Positions 16,382-28,662 of a DNA stretch of 64,000 nucleotides are shown here, one piece after another. Made by a program: the position numbers and the translations under genes. Positions within the stretch are counted from its first letter, which is position 1, and each line of letters starts with the position of its first letter. The notes under the pieces are model-generated. The model was given only the letters and a program-made list of their open reading frames with translations. It did not search any database and had not been told where the DNA came from. This stretch comes from Marchantia polymorpha subsp. ruderalis (lineage: Eukaryota > Streptophyta > Marchantiopsida > Marchantiales > Marchantiaceae): positions 26,638,001-26,702,000 of the forward strand of contig AP031354.1 of assembly GCA_037833965.1 (NCBI GenBank), in the 5' to 3' direction.

Positions 16382-19300
16382 ATGGATGGAGAGACGAGAT
16401 TATTAGGAGGAGGGGATGGCAGCAGAGGAAGAAGATTGTGGTGTGGTGCGGTGGGTTCTGAGGGAGAGATACCAGACGAGACAAGACGAGAAAAAACCTG
16501 CTCAGAACAGACCTCAATCAATGGCAGTGAACAAGAGAAGCATATAGAAATTCTTCTTGAATCTCGAAGAAGATCGATCGTGGACAGTTCACACTTGCTT
16601 GGACTTGCTTGGACTCCTTTGCATTATCTTGGCAGCGTTGCAAGATGACAAGATTTGCGATTCGATCGAGGAAGCAGATTAGAAAACGAAGGACGAGGAA
16701 GGAAGAGAGAGGAGGACCAACCGGGCACAACAGGTTTGGTCATGTCTTCACACACTGACAGGAAGGGCTTGTGCTTGAGGGGGGGACAAATAGCTCATAA
16801 AGAGCAGACTGTTTGCTCTGTTTGTGGGTTTTGGCAGGGGGCACATGTTACTCTGAGACTGGCTGTTATATGATTCATCGAACAAACTACAAGAGGGGCA
16901 GAATGGGGGAATATGCAAGAGCCCACTAAAGACCTAGAGGTCGATTTTCGCAGAAACATAAAGAGAACTGCCACCCTCGTTCGATTTACCTGAAAGAATA
17001 ATGGCAAAATAGGAGCATGCAAGGGACGCCACCTCCTCACATGAGACAGCCCCTTCATTCGTTCGTGTCTGAACTCACCTGAATCCAAGGCCATATGGGG
17101 TGGGATGGTCGGTCATGAATAGTGGTCGCTTCTCTGATCAAAGAGGGCGATTCCACTTTCGTTGATCTATGTCGTTCGTATGTTGCCCAATGCAGTAGCT
17201 TCTGAATCATTGCCTGCACCTCCGCCCCTGCACAAGCCAGGAAGTGAAACAAAAGTGCAATGGGAGGTGAAGGCAGAATTTGTCACATCTGCTGCTGCTG
17301 CTGCTGCCTTGCATCTCGGTTCGCAGCAAGCTCAGGCCACGTTTCCCCAATTGCATTGCATGGCCAGATTGATAGTTATGGGCCGATGACCATGACACCA
17401 CCATCGCAGGCAGGCAGGCAGGCGAGCGAGCATGCAAAGCCCCACCCCATACCCATACTCTCAGACATCAGAGTCTCTGCACGCCCAGATACCACCACCA
17501 CCTCCTCCTCAGCCCTGCCTCGCTCCTCCTCGCTCACTCACTCACTCACTCACTTAGCTTACCGAAACACGCCTCCGACTGCATCCGACTGCATCAGACT
17601 GCATGTACCGCTAGCTTGGCCAGGCAGCGACCGAGCTCAAAAGTGCGACACTGCGACTCCGAGAAAGTAATCTAATCATCTCGTCTCGGTGACGCCATAA
17701 AAGTCGAGGTACGGACGGTACGAGGAGTGAGACGAAAGATCTGTGACGATCAGGCGATCAACTAACAGATCACACAGGCGCAGATGTGTAAGATTTGGCC
17801 GAGTCAGTCAGTCTGGACTCAGGTTAGGACTCTCGGGAATTAACTGTGACTCAGGAACCGCCACGGTGAGGCTGCCATTTGTGCACATCTGGATATTTAA
17901 TGCTTTACTTATGGCGCTCCACTGTGTACTGATCACGCGGCCATCCACGGAATGCGATCTGAGCAGTCGCTCGGGTGAGTGATATTTTTGTTCGTATTCA
18001 TGCCTCTGTGTGCAAGACAATCAGAGCGGAGTTCTGAGGGACTTGAGAACTGGCCTTTTGACGTCATCGTTGCGTCGGTCTCGAAGTGACAAAATTCAGA
18101 GCTCACACGTGCAAGTCTGCGACGCGAAAGATGACAGAACCATCGAATTGCCCAGCCCCAAGGGCCACAGGGGGGGACTCGGTCGACACGAGAAATACAG
18201 AAGACTCAGACAGAACGGGAAAATTAAACATTCACTCATTCATTTGTGGGGCAGACGAAGAAAAAGAAGAAGAAGAAGAAGAAGCAACGACAAACACGAC
18301 GGTGTGCCGTGATTGCTCGTCACGACTCTCGTGTACACAACAGGACGGCCAGATGTATGAAATCAGTACGAGCAGCTGGCCCATCGATTTAAAAATACAC
18401 ATTCAGCGGGGGAAAATTTAGTACAAAGCTTTTGGTTGTTTTCTGACGGGAGTCGGCAGAGCCCCGGCACTCTTAACTATCATCGATGAAAAGAACACTC
18501 ATGTCATGTCATGTCGGTCTTGTTCAAACTATGTGACTTTGATTGATATCAGCCCGCCCACTCGACTAGTACACTAACTTAGCTAAACTCGAAGCCATGG
18601 GCTGGGCTCAAGGTGAAGTGAAGCCTTCGCACTTCTCTAATCATACGCACAGAATCAGCGATGGTCAAACTCAATTTGGACTATCCTCGACTCTTCTACT
18701 TCATGTCGTGTCGTTCTGTCTAAACAGTCGTTTAAGAATCCTACATTTTCTGTATCAGACTACCTCTTGGGAAGGCTAAACCACCTGCTGCTGCTGCTGG
18801 TATCACTCGTGTGCTGAGAATCCTCCGATATCTGGACCGAGGGCTGGCCAAGGACATGACATGGTCCTCTTTCACGGCTGGAGCCCTCGATTTACAGTGA
18901 TGTGAGCTCACAAAAATGATCAGAGCAGAGATGACAACACCTCCCGCAGGTGGGTGAGGTTGACGGTCTAATTGTTCCTATGAAAATTAATTTCATACTC
19001 AGTCTACTAGCGGCTGCAACCAATCACGCACCATCTTGGCTTGACCTCATCTCATGTCAGCTCCAAAGCGGGGCCGGCAATGTGTGGATGAGCTTGACCC
19101 CTCGCCAGTATCGATGTCTTATACACTTCCAAAGAATTCTTCATCTGTGGAGTGATGATGGGCCTACCTGCTTGCAACAGAAGATTCTTTCCAGTGTCAT
19201 CATTGAGTGTTCCACCTCATGAACGTGGAGTGGAGAGCCCGGGGAAGTCAATGATGTCGATAACACACTACATCTTCGAGCTTTCTGATCGAGGCCGTGC

Positions 19301-20004
19301 ACTCCCATAGACTCTCGCACTGATGAAGAAGTCGGACTTGAAACTCTGAGCTGAGAGTTGGAAGGTTTCAGAGCGTGATTGTATGATTCTATATGGTAAA
19401 TACAACAGCAATTTAACTCAATTTGATGTACGGTCCCAAGATGCGAGGTTCGTCTGGTTCGTAATTTCTTTGTACATGAAAGACCTACTCTGGGTCCCAC
19501 ATGAGACTTGTACCACGCGTATACGGAGTACAGTAGAGCAGATCGATAAAATGTCAACCCCGTCAGGTGTGTGCGGTAAGACATTTCGTCAGGTCTTGCA
19601 ACGCTATGTTCAGCATGTCTGAGTTCCCCAGCTGGTCCTCTGTGGTCTGCACCAACCCAGTCAAACAATGCATTTTTAACTGACAAGATTTCAGCTGACA
19701 AGCTCACATAGAATGTCCTCAGACATTTCATTCTCGGCCCACACGCAGAATGTTTCAACACACTGACCTACTCCCTCCCTCCCTCGATCCAACTGCAGAT
19801 TCGGGAATTCATTTTTGCACACGGATTCCACCATAGTCATGGCACGAATGTGTGCCGCCGAGTTCAGATATCCTATACTCAATCAGACTAGTTCAAAAAT
19901 CCAATACTATGTACCAATCCTCAAGGAGAATATCAATTAGTGCTTATGGATAATGGACCATTTTCAAACAGGCTGATATTGTCAAAGAGCAAATTCAGCT
20001 AATT
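14950..20004. other. Intermediate-GC region downstream of the bHLH gene
   Basis: No gene is recognised. GC content rises from left to right. It holds simple repeats: AG at 16342-16375, CTG-like near 17289, AGGC near 17408, CACT near 17534, and GAA near 18260. The long minus-strand ORF at 19141-19761 has no known domain and lies where the 3' end or trailer of the bHLH gene should be. A last coding exon of that gene may be hidden at about 19700-19990. Confidence 0.4.
16342..16375 (+). repeat. (AG)n microsatellite
   Basis: A run of 17 AG dinucleotides, followed by GGGAGGGATGGATGG. Overlapping ORFs on both strands here are translations of the repeat. Confidence 0.95.
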
Positions 20005-23000
20005 TCAAGGACAATATTGAGAATCTATGGAGTGGAGTGTCTGACTGACATAGCAGTGATCAGTCCATACCTGCGCGTGGACCATGTACATGATAGTGTC
20101 GTTGGTGGTGCAGATGTGAGCATTGAGTACGTGCAAATTGTGAGACTCGATGACGAAGAGAACACGGCACAGGAGTCCGAGTCTTCCACGGGGGCTGCAA
20201 ATGGTGATAAAAGCATCGTTGCCGCACATGTTGAGGACGACGTTCTTGGACAATTGGGTTCGGAATTGGGCTTCACTGGTCGGCGTCGAGCTGCCACTTC
20301 CCGATGGTTTGATCTCTCCGCCGAAGCTGATGGTGGGAGACACTTTGCACACGCTGTCCGTCTCGGCCATTCCGTGCTGCGACGCTTGCAGAAGGGCCAG
20401 CGATGTTGGCATCATCGTACTCGAGGCGTTCGACATCTCGCCCTTCCTCTTCATCAGCCCCTTCATCGTCCCCTCCAAGGTCTGTATGTAATTAATCGCT
20501 TCGTCCACGATTGTTGACTTGTCGGCCTGTATTCACAAACACCAAAACGCTTCAACAATCAGACCCTGGATTCCAACCATAGCTCGTCTCGAAGGCCAAT
20601 GGCAGGACTGCCACCCACACATTCAATACAACCATGCCCAGACTGAAACGAAACCTGCCAATCTCCTCGTCAATCATCCAGCGAGAGGGAAACCTTCACC
20701 AATTAAAATCATGAAACTCGTTCCTAGGAAGAGAGAGAACAGCCTCGATCCTCGATGCAAGCTTCGATGGATCTGAGCACGGCGGGAAGTGATTCACTCT
20801 CTGGGTAAGGATGCAGCGGCTTGACTTGCATCTCGGATCTGCAAGCAGCAAGCAGACAAGGCTATGGAGCATTTGGGCATCTCCCGGAAGGGAAGAGCAT
20901 CAAATTGAGGCTGCCATATATTCTCTCGCACAAGCGCTATAAATAGGGAAACCATATCCTGTCGGAGGTTGAGAACGTCATCAATGGAGGTTGGCGACCA
21001 TCGACAGAATCAGCGAATCAAGGTGTCATAGTGCAGAAAAGAACATGTGTCCTGCGATCAGACGCGGATCAGAGAGGGCTTTGAAGCGCTCGAGATTTCG
21101 AGGATCTCTTCTCGAGGTCAAGCATGAATTGCAGCCCTGCCTGCTCTCGGTCGGTCGCTCCCGCCACTCGCATGGCTCGCTCATTCATCTACAAACCCAC
21201 GGGATTATAGCGAGCGACGGTAGATTCCTCACGCAGATAGATTCGATCACCAACCCGCGGACGATTGCCCACCCAGCGACGTGGACCGATTCAGACACAA
21301 GACATCCGGAGCGAGGGAGGGAGGCTAGTAATGGCGGCAAGAATCTGGGCTTCCTACTGTGCCAATCGAGACCGCGGAGCCTAATCCCCCACCACCCGCG
21401 CAAGGGCGCATCGCGAGGGCAAGGTTCTCGAGTGCAGAAGACGCGCTTCCGATGTTTGCAGGCCCGACGAGAATGATAATATCCAATCCCGGCAGCTCTC
21501 TCATGCACGAGACGACTGTTCACCTGCACAGTGCTTGCTTGCTCTCTCGCTCTCCAGCTCTCCAGCAACGCGACGCAGCGTTGACGTCGTCCTCGCAGCG
21601 GACATTCGAGTGTGAGAGAGAGAGAGAGAGAGAGAGAGCCTGAGAGGGAGCCCGAGGAGGAGACTGCGAGGAATTAACATTATTGGCAGCTGCAGCGAAT
21701 CCACAATTTGCACTTTCTTCTGCAGCTCGCAGAAGGACGTAATTACGAGGGCCCCCGGGCCCCGGAAGAAGGGTTGCGGAACCTGCAGGTGCGAGCGAGC
21801 CGACAGCAAGGAGCTACAACAAGAGAATGAATGTGCATGGGCTGTCTGGCTTGCTGCGATCCTCCGGGGTTTCGCCTCTCGTGTCGGTCAGAAGGAAGGA
21901 AGGGAGGGAGGGAGGGAGGGAGGGAGGCATGCATGCTGCAGCTGCTGCTGCTGCTTCGTGATCAATCAATAGTGGGAACTGGGGTGAGCACCAACCAATA
22001 CTGGACGAGAGAGAATTGTACAAGCGTAATTCCTCCATGATTTCAGCTATAGAGCTATTGCTCCTTGTCTCCCTGCCTTCCTGCCCTCCTGCCGGCCCCG
22101 CTGCATGAGGTGCCAAATGCAGCAATCACAACGAAGTCGCGCGGTGAATTATTTAACACCGGGGCGAGCCGCACAGTCAGTCAGTGAACCTACAGAAGGC
22201 GATCAGTGCAGATGCAGCAGCAGCCGTCGTCCTTCCTCGTCGTGCCTCGTCGTCGTCTTTCCACAGTGTGGATAAGATTCGAAGACCCAGCACCTGTTGC
22301 CGCTGGTGATGCGGCAAACTCAGCTCAGCTCAGCTCGCTCCAAGCTTCTCTGAGTGTTCGTCTCGTGACTGTCGGGCTCGAAGAGTCGACCAAAAAAAAG
22401 CATCGAACCATCGCTCCAGAAAAGGACATTTCTCAGACATTCACTCATCCATTCATCCATTCTATCGATTTCCGAGGGAGGCATCAGACAGACAAGAGCG
22501 ACCTCAGAAGAAACAAAACGAAGGAAGGAAGGAAGACGACGAAGGCTGATTAATTAACTCGAGGCGAGGGATTGACTCCTCGGGCGAGAATTAGAATTGT
22601 TCGATTCGGTCGGTCGGAGGGACGAGAAGGGGGAGAATATAATCACCTTGGAGTTGAGATGGGGCAGGAGCGAATGTAACGTGGAGAACATTCCGTTCAT
22701 TTTCTTGCGACGCTCGCGCTCGGTCCAGATATGAATTTCATGATCTGAAACAGTGTTGGCCGACTTCTTGCTGTCGCGGCCGGGGCTGACGGTCTGATCG
22801 TTCGTGACGGAGACGCTGCCCTTCTCGACGCTGAGCTTCTGCTGATCGGCCCCCGAGCCACCATTACCACCAGCGCCACCACCACCACCACCACCCTGAG
22901 TGCAGCTGTCGCGAGTGGCGCGAGTGTCACTGGCGGTGCGGCTGCGCTTCTCAGGCGGATATGTCGTTGTCAGAGCCGAGACCTCGCTGTTGGAGACGGG

Positions 23001-23645
23001 AATGTCCGGCACAGATTTGTTGTCCTTGAAGCTCGATCGCTCGGAATTCGACAGCTTCTCCTGCGCGAAGTCCGAATCCGGCCTCTCGGACGTCGGGCGC
23101 TTGTGGCCCGAGCTGCCGCTGGTGCTGCGCCACTCGGGCGCCTGCTGCTGCTGCGCCGAAGATGGGAAGTCTCGGCCGACGAAGCTCATGCGGCCCTTCA
23201 TCAGAACCGACGAGCCGCTGCTGGCTGGGGATGCGCTGACTATGGACTGCAGCGAGAATTGAGCCTCCTCGGCATTGGAGGGCACTCGATCTCCGCCATA
23301 GAGCGACGAGAAGGGCCATCTCTCGCCGTCTATGGGGAACTTCTCCGCTGGGAGGCTCGGATTGTCGGCTTCGGGCAGATTCTCGCTGGGGCCTGACACA
23401 TTGTCGGCTGGATCCAGCCACTTGAGCTCCGGAAGCTCCCATGGATCGCCGCCGCTGTTTCGCACCGAGGTGCTCAGATTCGTGGTCGACGACATAGCTT
23501 GCGAATGGTTGAAAGCTTCGAGGATGTCCGGCATTGTTATGACGGAAATGTGCCGCACGGCCTGGTGATCTTGCGAGAGGTACGCGGGGGATCTATGATT
23601 GAGCGCCGAGGTTAGAGAATGAGTCGCGAGATTATGAGCCATCAT
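20005..23645 (-). CDS. bHLH transcription factor of the RGE1/ZHOUPI (bHLH95) type
   Basis: Nuclear DNA-binding regulator; in Arabidopsis the family member controls endosperm breakdown and embryo cuticle with an ICE1 partner. Exon 1 is 23645-22647 (residues 1-333). A 2,120-bp GT-AG phase-0 intron follows, and exon 2 starts at 20526. Residues 251-265 are Gly-rich. The basic region [12 protein letters not shown] carries H305, E309 and R313, the E-box-reading set. The HLH is split by the intron and resumes with [18 protein letters not shown] at 334. Residues 428-485 ([10 protein letters not shown] to MYMVHAQ) match the ACT-like C-terminal domain of RGE1. A good donor (CAG/GTATGG) at 20071/20070 suggests a third exon. 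Without it the frame runs to a stop at 20005, giving 506 residues. The best acceptor I see downstream (about 19872) gives an immediate stop, so the C-terminus is unresolved. MPDILEAF at residue 38 is an alternative start. Confidence 0.88.
20527..22646 (-). other. Large intron inside the bHLH domain
   Basis: The donor is AAG/GTGATT at 22647/22646 and the acceptor TACAG/GCC at 20527/20526, phase 0, falling in the HLH loop. It contains an (AG)n run near 21613-21638, a GGGA run near 21900-21926 and a plus-strand TATA-like box at 20938. ORFs inside it on either strand show no known domain. Confidence 0.85.
20936..21052 (+). promoter_or_regulatory. Possible plus-strand TATA promoter inside the bHLH intron
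   Basis: GCTATAAATAGGG at 20936-20948 is a textbook plant TATA box on the strand opposite the bHLH gene. An ATG lies about 45 bases downstream and opens a 15-codon frame. A possible splice donor, AAG/GTGTCA, follows. It could drive an antisense or nested transcript. This may also be chance. Confidence 0.3.
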
Positions 23646-24420
23646 CTTGGTTCCTCAGATCGCTCGCGAGCTCTCGAGCTCTGATTCTTGCCCGGACCAA
23701 CTCTCGGGAAGCTGCAGGCAGACAGGCAGGCAGACAGGCAGGCAGGCAGGCAGGCGTCGACGCTATATCTCAGAGATGGAGGAGAGTCTGAGAAATCTGC
23801 TTCGAGGTCCTTGAGGTTCAGGACTCGGAGAGGAGCTCCGGTCTGCTATCGGACGGGCGAGTCAAGGAAGAGAGGCCCGATGAGAGACCCATGTTCTCGA
23901 TTTCAATCGCAGGGGGGCACCGCACCATTCATTCAGGCCGCGAGGCGATCCCAGAATGCCGAACACCGAGGGCCGCCCGCGCTGCTTCCCATTGGCGGAT
24001 GGGTCCGAGAGCTGCGAGCAGCGCTGAATACTTCTCTGATTCAGATGACAAATGCGCCCGCGTTGTTCCGAATTCCAGGAATTTTACAATCTCTAGCAAT
24101 TCAAGGCCGCCGCGTTGCGTTGGGCCGGGTCCCTAACCCCGGAGTCGCTCAGGTTGCCCACCGCCAATTGCTCATCAGATGAATCTGAGAATTCTGTCTG
24201 CAGTCAGCAGCAGCAGCCACGAGAGTCTCTCTCGTGAATCGCAGAACAATTCGGTGCGGTGTATATTGTAGACTCGGAGTCCAGCGGCGATATTGCAGCT
24301 CTTCGAGCTCCCGTCTGAGCCGTTCTCTGATGTCGGCAGCCCGAGGAGAGAGAGAATGAGAGACAATGAGTGAGAGAGAGAGAGCGAGAAGAAAGGCGAG
24401 GAGAAGAACGAGGCGTCTGA
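23646..24420 (-). promoter_or_regulatory. 5' leader/promoter region of the bHLH gene (inferred)
   Basis: Upstream of the bHLH start. It holds a (GGCA)n-type run near 23717-23755 and GA runs near 24350-24395. Several ATGs on the minus strand would be upstream ORFs if the leader is long. No TATA box stands out. Confidence 0.4.
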
Positions 24421-25601
24421 ATTTCAGAGACTATGATATGGTGGGGGGATGGTACTGGAAGGGAGGGGAGGCGGGGGTGCGGTTCTAACGACTATCACGA
24501 GAAGCAGAAGCGGGCAGCGTCGCAGAAAGCTAAACAAAGCAAGTGTGTGAGCGAGCGAGCGAGCGAGTGTATGAGTTGCCAAGGCCCACCCTCGTCCGGT
24601 TTTTAGAGCAGCTCCGCTCTCTCTACTAATGCCGCAGTTGGGCCTCCGCGAACCGGTTCCCCGACAACTCCAAGACAGGACGATTCTCCGCTTTGTCAGT
24701 CGTAGAATGATGTGTGTGATGAACAGCACTTCCCCCTCCCCTTCCCCCTTCCCCCTTCGCCCCCCCCCCCCCCCCCCCCCCCCCCTGCCCCCTCGTCAAC
24801 CCCCCACCCGAATCCCAATCTCAACTCGACTCAACCCCGACCCGAGATGACCAGACTCCAGTCACCTCCTGGACCCAACCCAACCCAACCCAACCTAACC
24901 GAGCTCAGCCCAACCCAACCCGCACTCCACCGAGTCCACTCCCTCGCCCCCACTGGCCATGCTTTTCCATGCATTGACCCGCGGTAAACTCCGACCGTGC
25001 CCGACAGGCCCCGAGGTCTCCCCGCGCTTCATCTCCACATCTCATCTCATACAATCCCATACCATACCATATCAGATTTTGCCATGGCATGACATGATAT
25101 ACCGTACCATCACTTGCCCATGGCGAGCCCCCTTCCAGCGGCATCCCCACCTCCTCCTTCCTTGCTGCGTGTATGAGCGTTGAGCAGAGCGGCAGCAGTG
25201 ATGAGTACTCCTCGGACTGAAGGGGGGTGGGGTAAAGGAAGGGGGTAGGGGTGGGGGGAGAGGCGCGGCTTCGTCCCGAGTTCCTTTGCGACTGAGTCGG
25301 CGACTGAAGCACTGCGATGCGGGCAACTATGGACTGACTGACGTCAACGGGGACCGGCTGGAGCCGGTGGGGCGGAGGCTGATGGAGCACCCCCGAGAAT
25401 TTAAACCCCGGAGCACTAAATGGCATCTCACCGGGCACAGCCCGCTGCCCGCTGGCCCTCGGACAGTATAATTAACTCTACTTGGCAGGGGGCAAAATAC
25501 CCTACGCGTGGTAATGAGCCTGCAGTGGGAGATAAAATCTCTCTGTTCGATGATAATGCGTCCGTCGGGTCGGACCGGAGTCCTTTTGCCGACCGCTTAG
25601 T

Positions 25602-25602
<1 letters not shown>
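24421..25602. other. GC-rich spacer with homopolymer and simple repeats
   Basis: No gene recognised. Contents include a GCGA/GAGC run near 24550, a 26-base C tract, a (CCCAA)n run near 24877-24920, and G-runs near 25218-25262 able to form a G-quadruplex on the plus strand. ORFs here are low-complexity Pro-rich translations. Confidence 0.5.
24760..24785 (+). repeat. Poly(C) tract, 26 bases
   Basis: An uninterrupted run of 26 C, preceded by C-rich CCCTTCCCCC sequence. Confidence 0.9.

Positions 25603-25638
<36 letters not shown>
25603..25638 (+). repeat. Poly(G) tract, 36 bases
   Basis: An uninterrupted run of 36 G. It is the same homopolymer, in the opposite orientation, as the C tract about 820 bp to the left. 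The length is likely to be uncertain in any assembly. Confidence 0.85.
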
Positions 25639-27020
25639 CGTCAATTACTTTCGCTTCCGAGGGCTTAATAAATCGGTAAGCGCATTGATGTGGGGCATGT
25701 TCTCAAATGTGCTTAGCCTTGTTTGCGCTAAACAAACCCAAATTTCACTCATCATGAAGATTCGCGGCTCTCGTTCGGAGCGTAAGTAATTGGGAGGCGC
25801 TCTTTTGCTTCGTTTGGCATCCGGTGATTGGCTTCGCACAACGTGTCGTCGTCGTCAACATCCACCGTTCCACTCGGGAAAAGAAGGCGAAGAATGTCGT
25901 AATTTTTATACGCCCCGGGGGCTTAGAAAACTCGGCGAAATCTCATAAACAAGGAAAAGTAAGAGAGAGAAAGCGGGCGCGAGCGTCGAGGGCGGCCCTC
26001 CGAGATTAAAGAAGGTAAACACTTATTTTTTCCTCTTAAAGACAAAAGTCTTAAGTGGAAGCGTCGAGATGGGAGACTTCCGAAGATGACACGATATTTT
26101 AACTCCAGTCCTTAAGTTCGTTTAGAAGTTTGCGTCCATCTTAACGCCTTAAACCTAAAAAGCTGTTTAAAATAAAGGGCGGTTTAATATTACCAGCGAA
26201 ATGAACTGTGCCTAATTAATCCGAGGCCCGCGACCAATGTAGATCTTCAGCCCCTACATGCAGGGGCGCGTCGAGGGTCAACAGGACACGTGGCCCCCCG
26301 CCCTGGGCGAGATGCTTGGGGCTTGGCAGAGGCACCCACCGGGCACAGCCGGTCGGCTGCCCGAGCCTCCCCCCTTCGGGGACGGGCGAGAGGGGGCTCG
26401 GGGAAGGGCTTAGAGCACCGAGGGACGCATTTTAAAGGGGCAATAAATTTGCGGACTGTTCAAGCGAAACACCGATTTATGAAGTCATGGCATGTTGCGC
26501 GACGATCCCCAGTGCTCGCTTTCGGGACGGGCCGGGAGGCTCTGGATGATGCTCTGGCTGCTTGCTTCCTTCCTTCCATCCCCGTGTTGGCCCCAGCGGT
26601 ACCGGCAGCAGGCCCCGCTTTTCGCCTCCGCCGCTCGCCAGTACATGGAATCGTGGATGCCCGACTGCCGAGCTCGACTTTTGAGCTACCGCTTCGACTC
26701 TGATCTCGATCTCCATCTCTCGACGTCCACATCTCCCGAGCTCACTGTTTCCAGTACGAACGAGAAGACGAGAGAGCAGATCGTCTTCGATTGTTATCTT
26801 TTCAATAGAGACGAGGACTTTCGGGTCCACGAGACGGAGCCTCGAGGTGGTGAAGAGGAGGAGATCCTCAGGAATTTTGCACGAGAAGATCAAACTAGTC
26901 GAGATTCAGCTGGAACGATGGTGATGAGATGAATTTCCATCTGCTCGGCCTTCTTTCCATGCATGGCAAGACACTGCTTTCCGACAGTATGTATGAGCCA
27001 CCGCTGTGTCTGCCACATGC
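25639..27020. other. GC-rich stretch without recognised gene
   Basis: Long ORFs at 26290-26703 (plus), 26477-26893 (minus) and 26492-26932 (plus) overlap each other in conflicting frames and contain no known domain, as expected in GC-rich noncoding DNA. The block 25640-26480 has a different texture (CTTAA-rich, then CGGG-rich) and could be a transposon relic. I cannot name it. Confidence 0.35.
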
Positions 27021-28060
27021 GTTCAGAGAGATAGGTAGAGCAATTCATAGAAAACTATAATTTATAATAACAAACGGAACACGATTTGAGTGTCCAATGG
27101 GTTGCCTAACAATGACATAGTTGGAGCTGAAAATATTATTGCATGGTTGTTCAACTTTATATGCAATCACTGATACAAGTAGTCATATATTGTACTACGA
27201 AAGTTTAGGTTGCTTATAAATATAAATATATACGTATATCTCAGATTTCAGCCTGGGCGCACACAACTGAGGCTACATACATATATAAATATATGATTTC
27301 CTTGATATATTTTTAACACTTTAGTTTAAAGAAATGAAAACGAGGTACGCAATGAGTGATTTTAACTATACTTAATTTAAAAACATTAAAAAAAAATGCT
27401 ATTGCAAAGTGAGTATCGTACATAGTTTTGTAACGCTTGATTAAAATTTAGGAGATACAGATTGTACGAAATCACAGAATCTTTGAATAAAAAATAGAAT
27501 ACTAAGGGATTTTGTATTAAAAAGACTTTTAAAAAAAATTCATCAAAATTCATCAATTTTTTTAAAAATCTACTTAGAAATTGATTTCCAAGTGAAATTG
27601 TTTCGTTAGATATTTTATGGAAGTATATTATGCTGAATTTAACGCAAGTAGGAAAATATGAAAGGTGAAATGAGAGCCAAAACAAATACTAGAACTCGAG
27701 TTTGATCTACTCTTTTCATAGGCAGAATAAAGCTTTTGTTGGGGAGAAACAAACCGAAAGCATTAAGCCACTGGTAAAACCCTTAAAATTTTAACATGGG
27801 CGTGATCTTACTATTAGGGACCATGATGACAAAGGCGAGTGATTTCGGAAGAGGAAAGCCGTTGCCGATTAAATGAAGATATCAAAGGCTTTAGTAAAAT
27901 GCCCATGACAATACCACACGAAGTCTCCACTGAGTGAATATTCAGTGAAGTGAATTCTGTTACTTCATAGATTGTATCTGAAATTAGTAATATAGGAAAA
28001 TCAGGTGATTGCACACATATGAAGTTTGAGGAAGCGATCATTTTCTATTCATGAAGGAAG
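27021..28060. other. Small AT-rich island
   Basis: About 1 kb of AT-rich DNA set inside GC-rich sequence, with fairly sharp edges. The size and edges suggest an insertion, but I found no terminal repeats or target duplication. The ORF at 27814-28041 (minus) has no recognisable motif. Confidence 0.4.
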
Positions 28061-28621
28061 GTTCAAGAAGCTTGATCCCTCGATTCCCCTCAACTTCCAC
28101 TCAGTACGAAGCAGCTTGGAGCTCACAAGAATCACATTCCACTAAAAATTCTTCATCTCCTCCCTCACAAATATCGCCAAGTTTCGAAACACCGTAGCCG
28201 AAGCTTTTCGTGAGAGAAATCTTCAGTTTTTGACACGATCGCATTGAGGACTTTCGAGCCATTCTAGCTCAGGATAACTCAGATCTTCTTATTCGGGTAC
28301 AGACCGTATTGAAGTCAATCCGTGTCTTACTCCATCAGCATTTTGTTAACTGGCTCGTGGAGGTTGAAACCCCAATGTGTCCTTTTTGGCGAGCAGCTGA
28401 CATCCATAATAATAAAAGAAGCAAAGCTCGAAGTTTGGTATATTTCGGACCAGGAAAATTGTCCGGTCGCCTCACGAAGCGCAGAAATAAATATAGAACG
28501 GGCAGTCTCGGGAACCGGGGTAACCTACAGTAACTCTAGACCAGACGACCCGACCCGACACCGGGGTCGAGTTCGGACTCGGGACTGGGGACGCGGGGAC
28601 TCGCTGTGTCTTCGGGGAATT

Positions 28622-28662
28622 GGGGCTCGGGTGGGGCCGGGGGCTGGGGTTGGGGGAAGGGC
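28622..28662 (+). other. G-quadruplex-type G-run cluster
   Basis: Seven runs of three to five G separated by one or two bases occur within about 40 bases. Similar clusters are near 25218-25262 and 35333-35370, all on the plus strand. Quadruplex formation is inference from the pattern. Confidence 0.6.

Noticed and set aside
16209-16648. Overlapping ORFs on both strands around the AG repeat
   Set aside because: They are translations of an (AG)n microsatellite in several frames, with no domain.
19141-19761. 206-codon minus-strand ORF downstream of the bHLH gene
   Set aside because: It has no recognisable domain and does not continue the bHLH frame from the CAG/GTATGG donor; it is more likely trailer or intergenic sequence.
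19760-19875. Third coding exon of the bHLH gene starting near 19872
   Set aside because: The AG acceptor gives Asp-Ile-stop in the required phase, and the open frame there (with YLNSAAHIRAM) needs a phase the donor does not supply.
22900-23442. ORFs on both strands inside bHLH exon 1
   Set aside because: They are shadows of the GC-rich coding exon in other frames.
24905-25438. 177-codon minus-strand ORF
   Set aside because: Pro/Gly-rich low-complexity translation in a region of simple repeats; no domain or splice context.
26290-26932. Three long overlapping ORFs
   Set aside because: They conflict in strand and frame and none shows a family motif; GC-rich noncoding DNA explains them.
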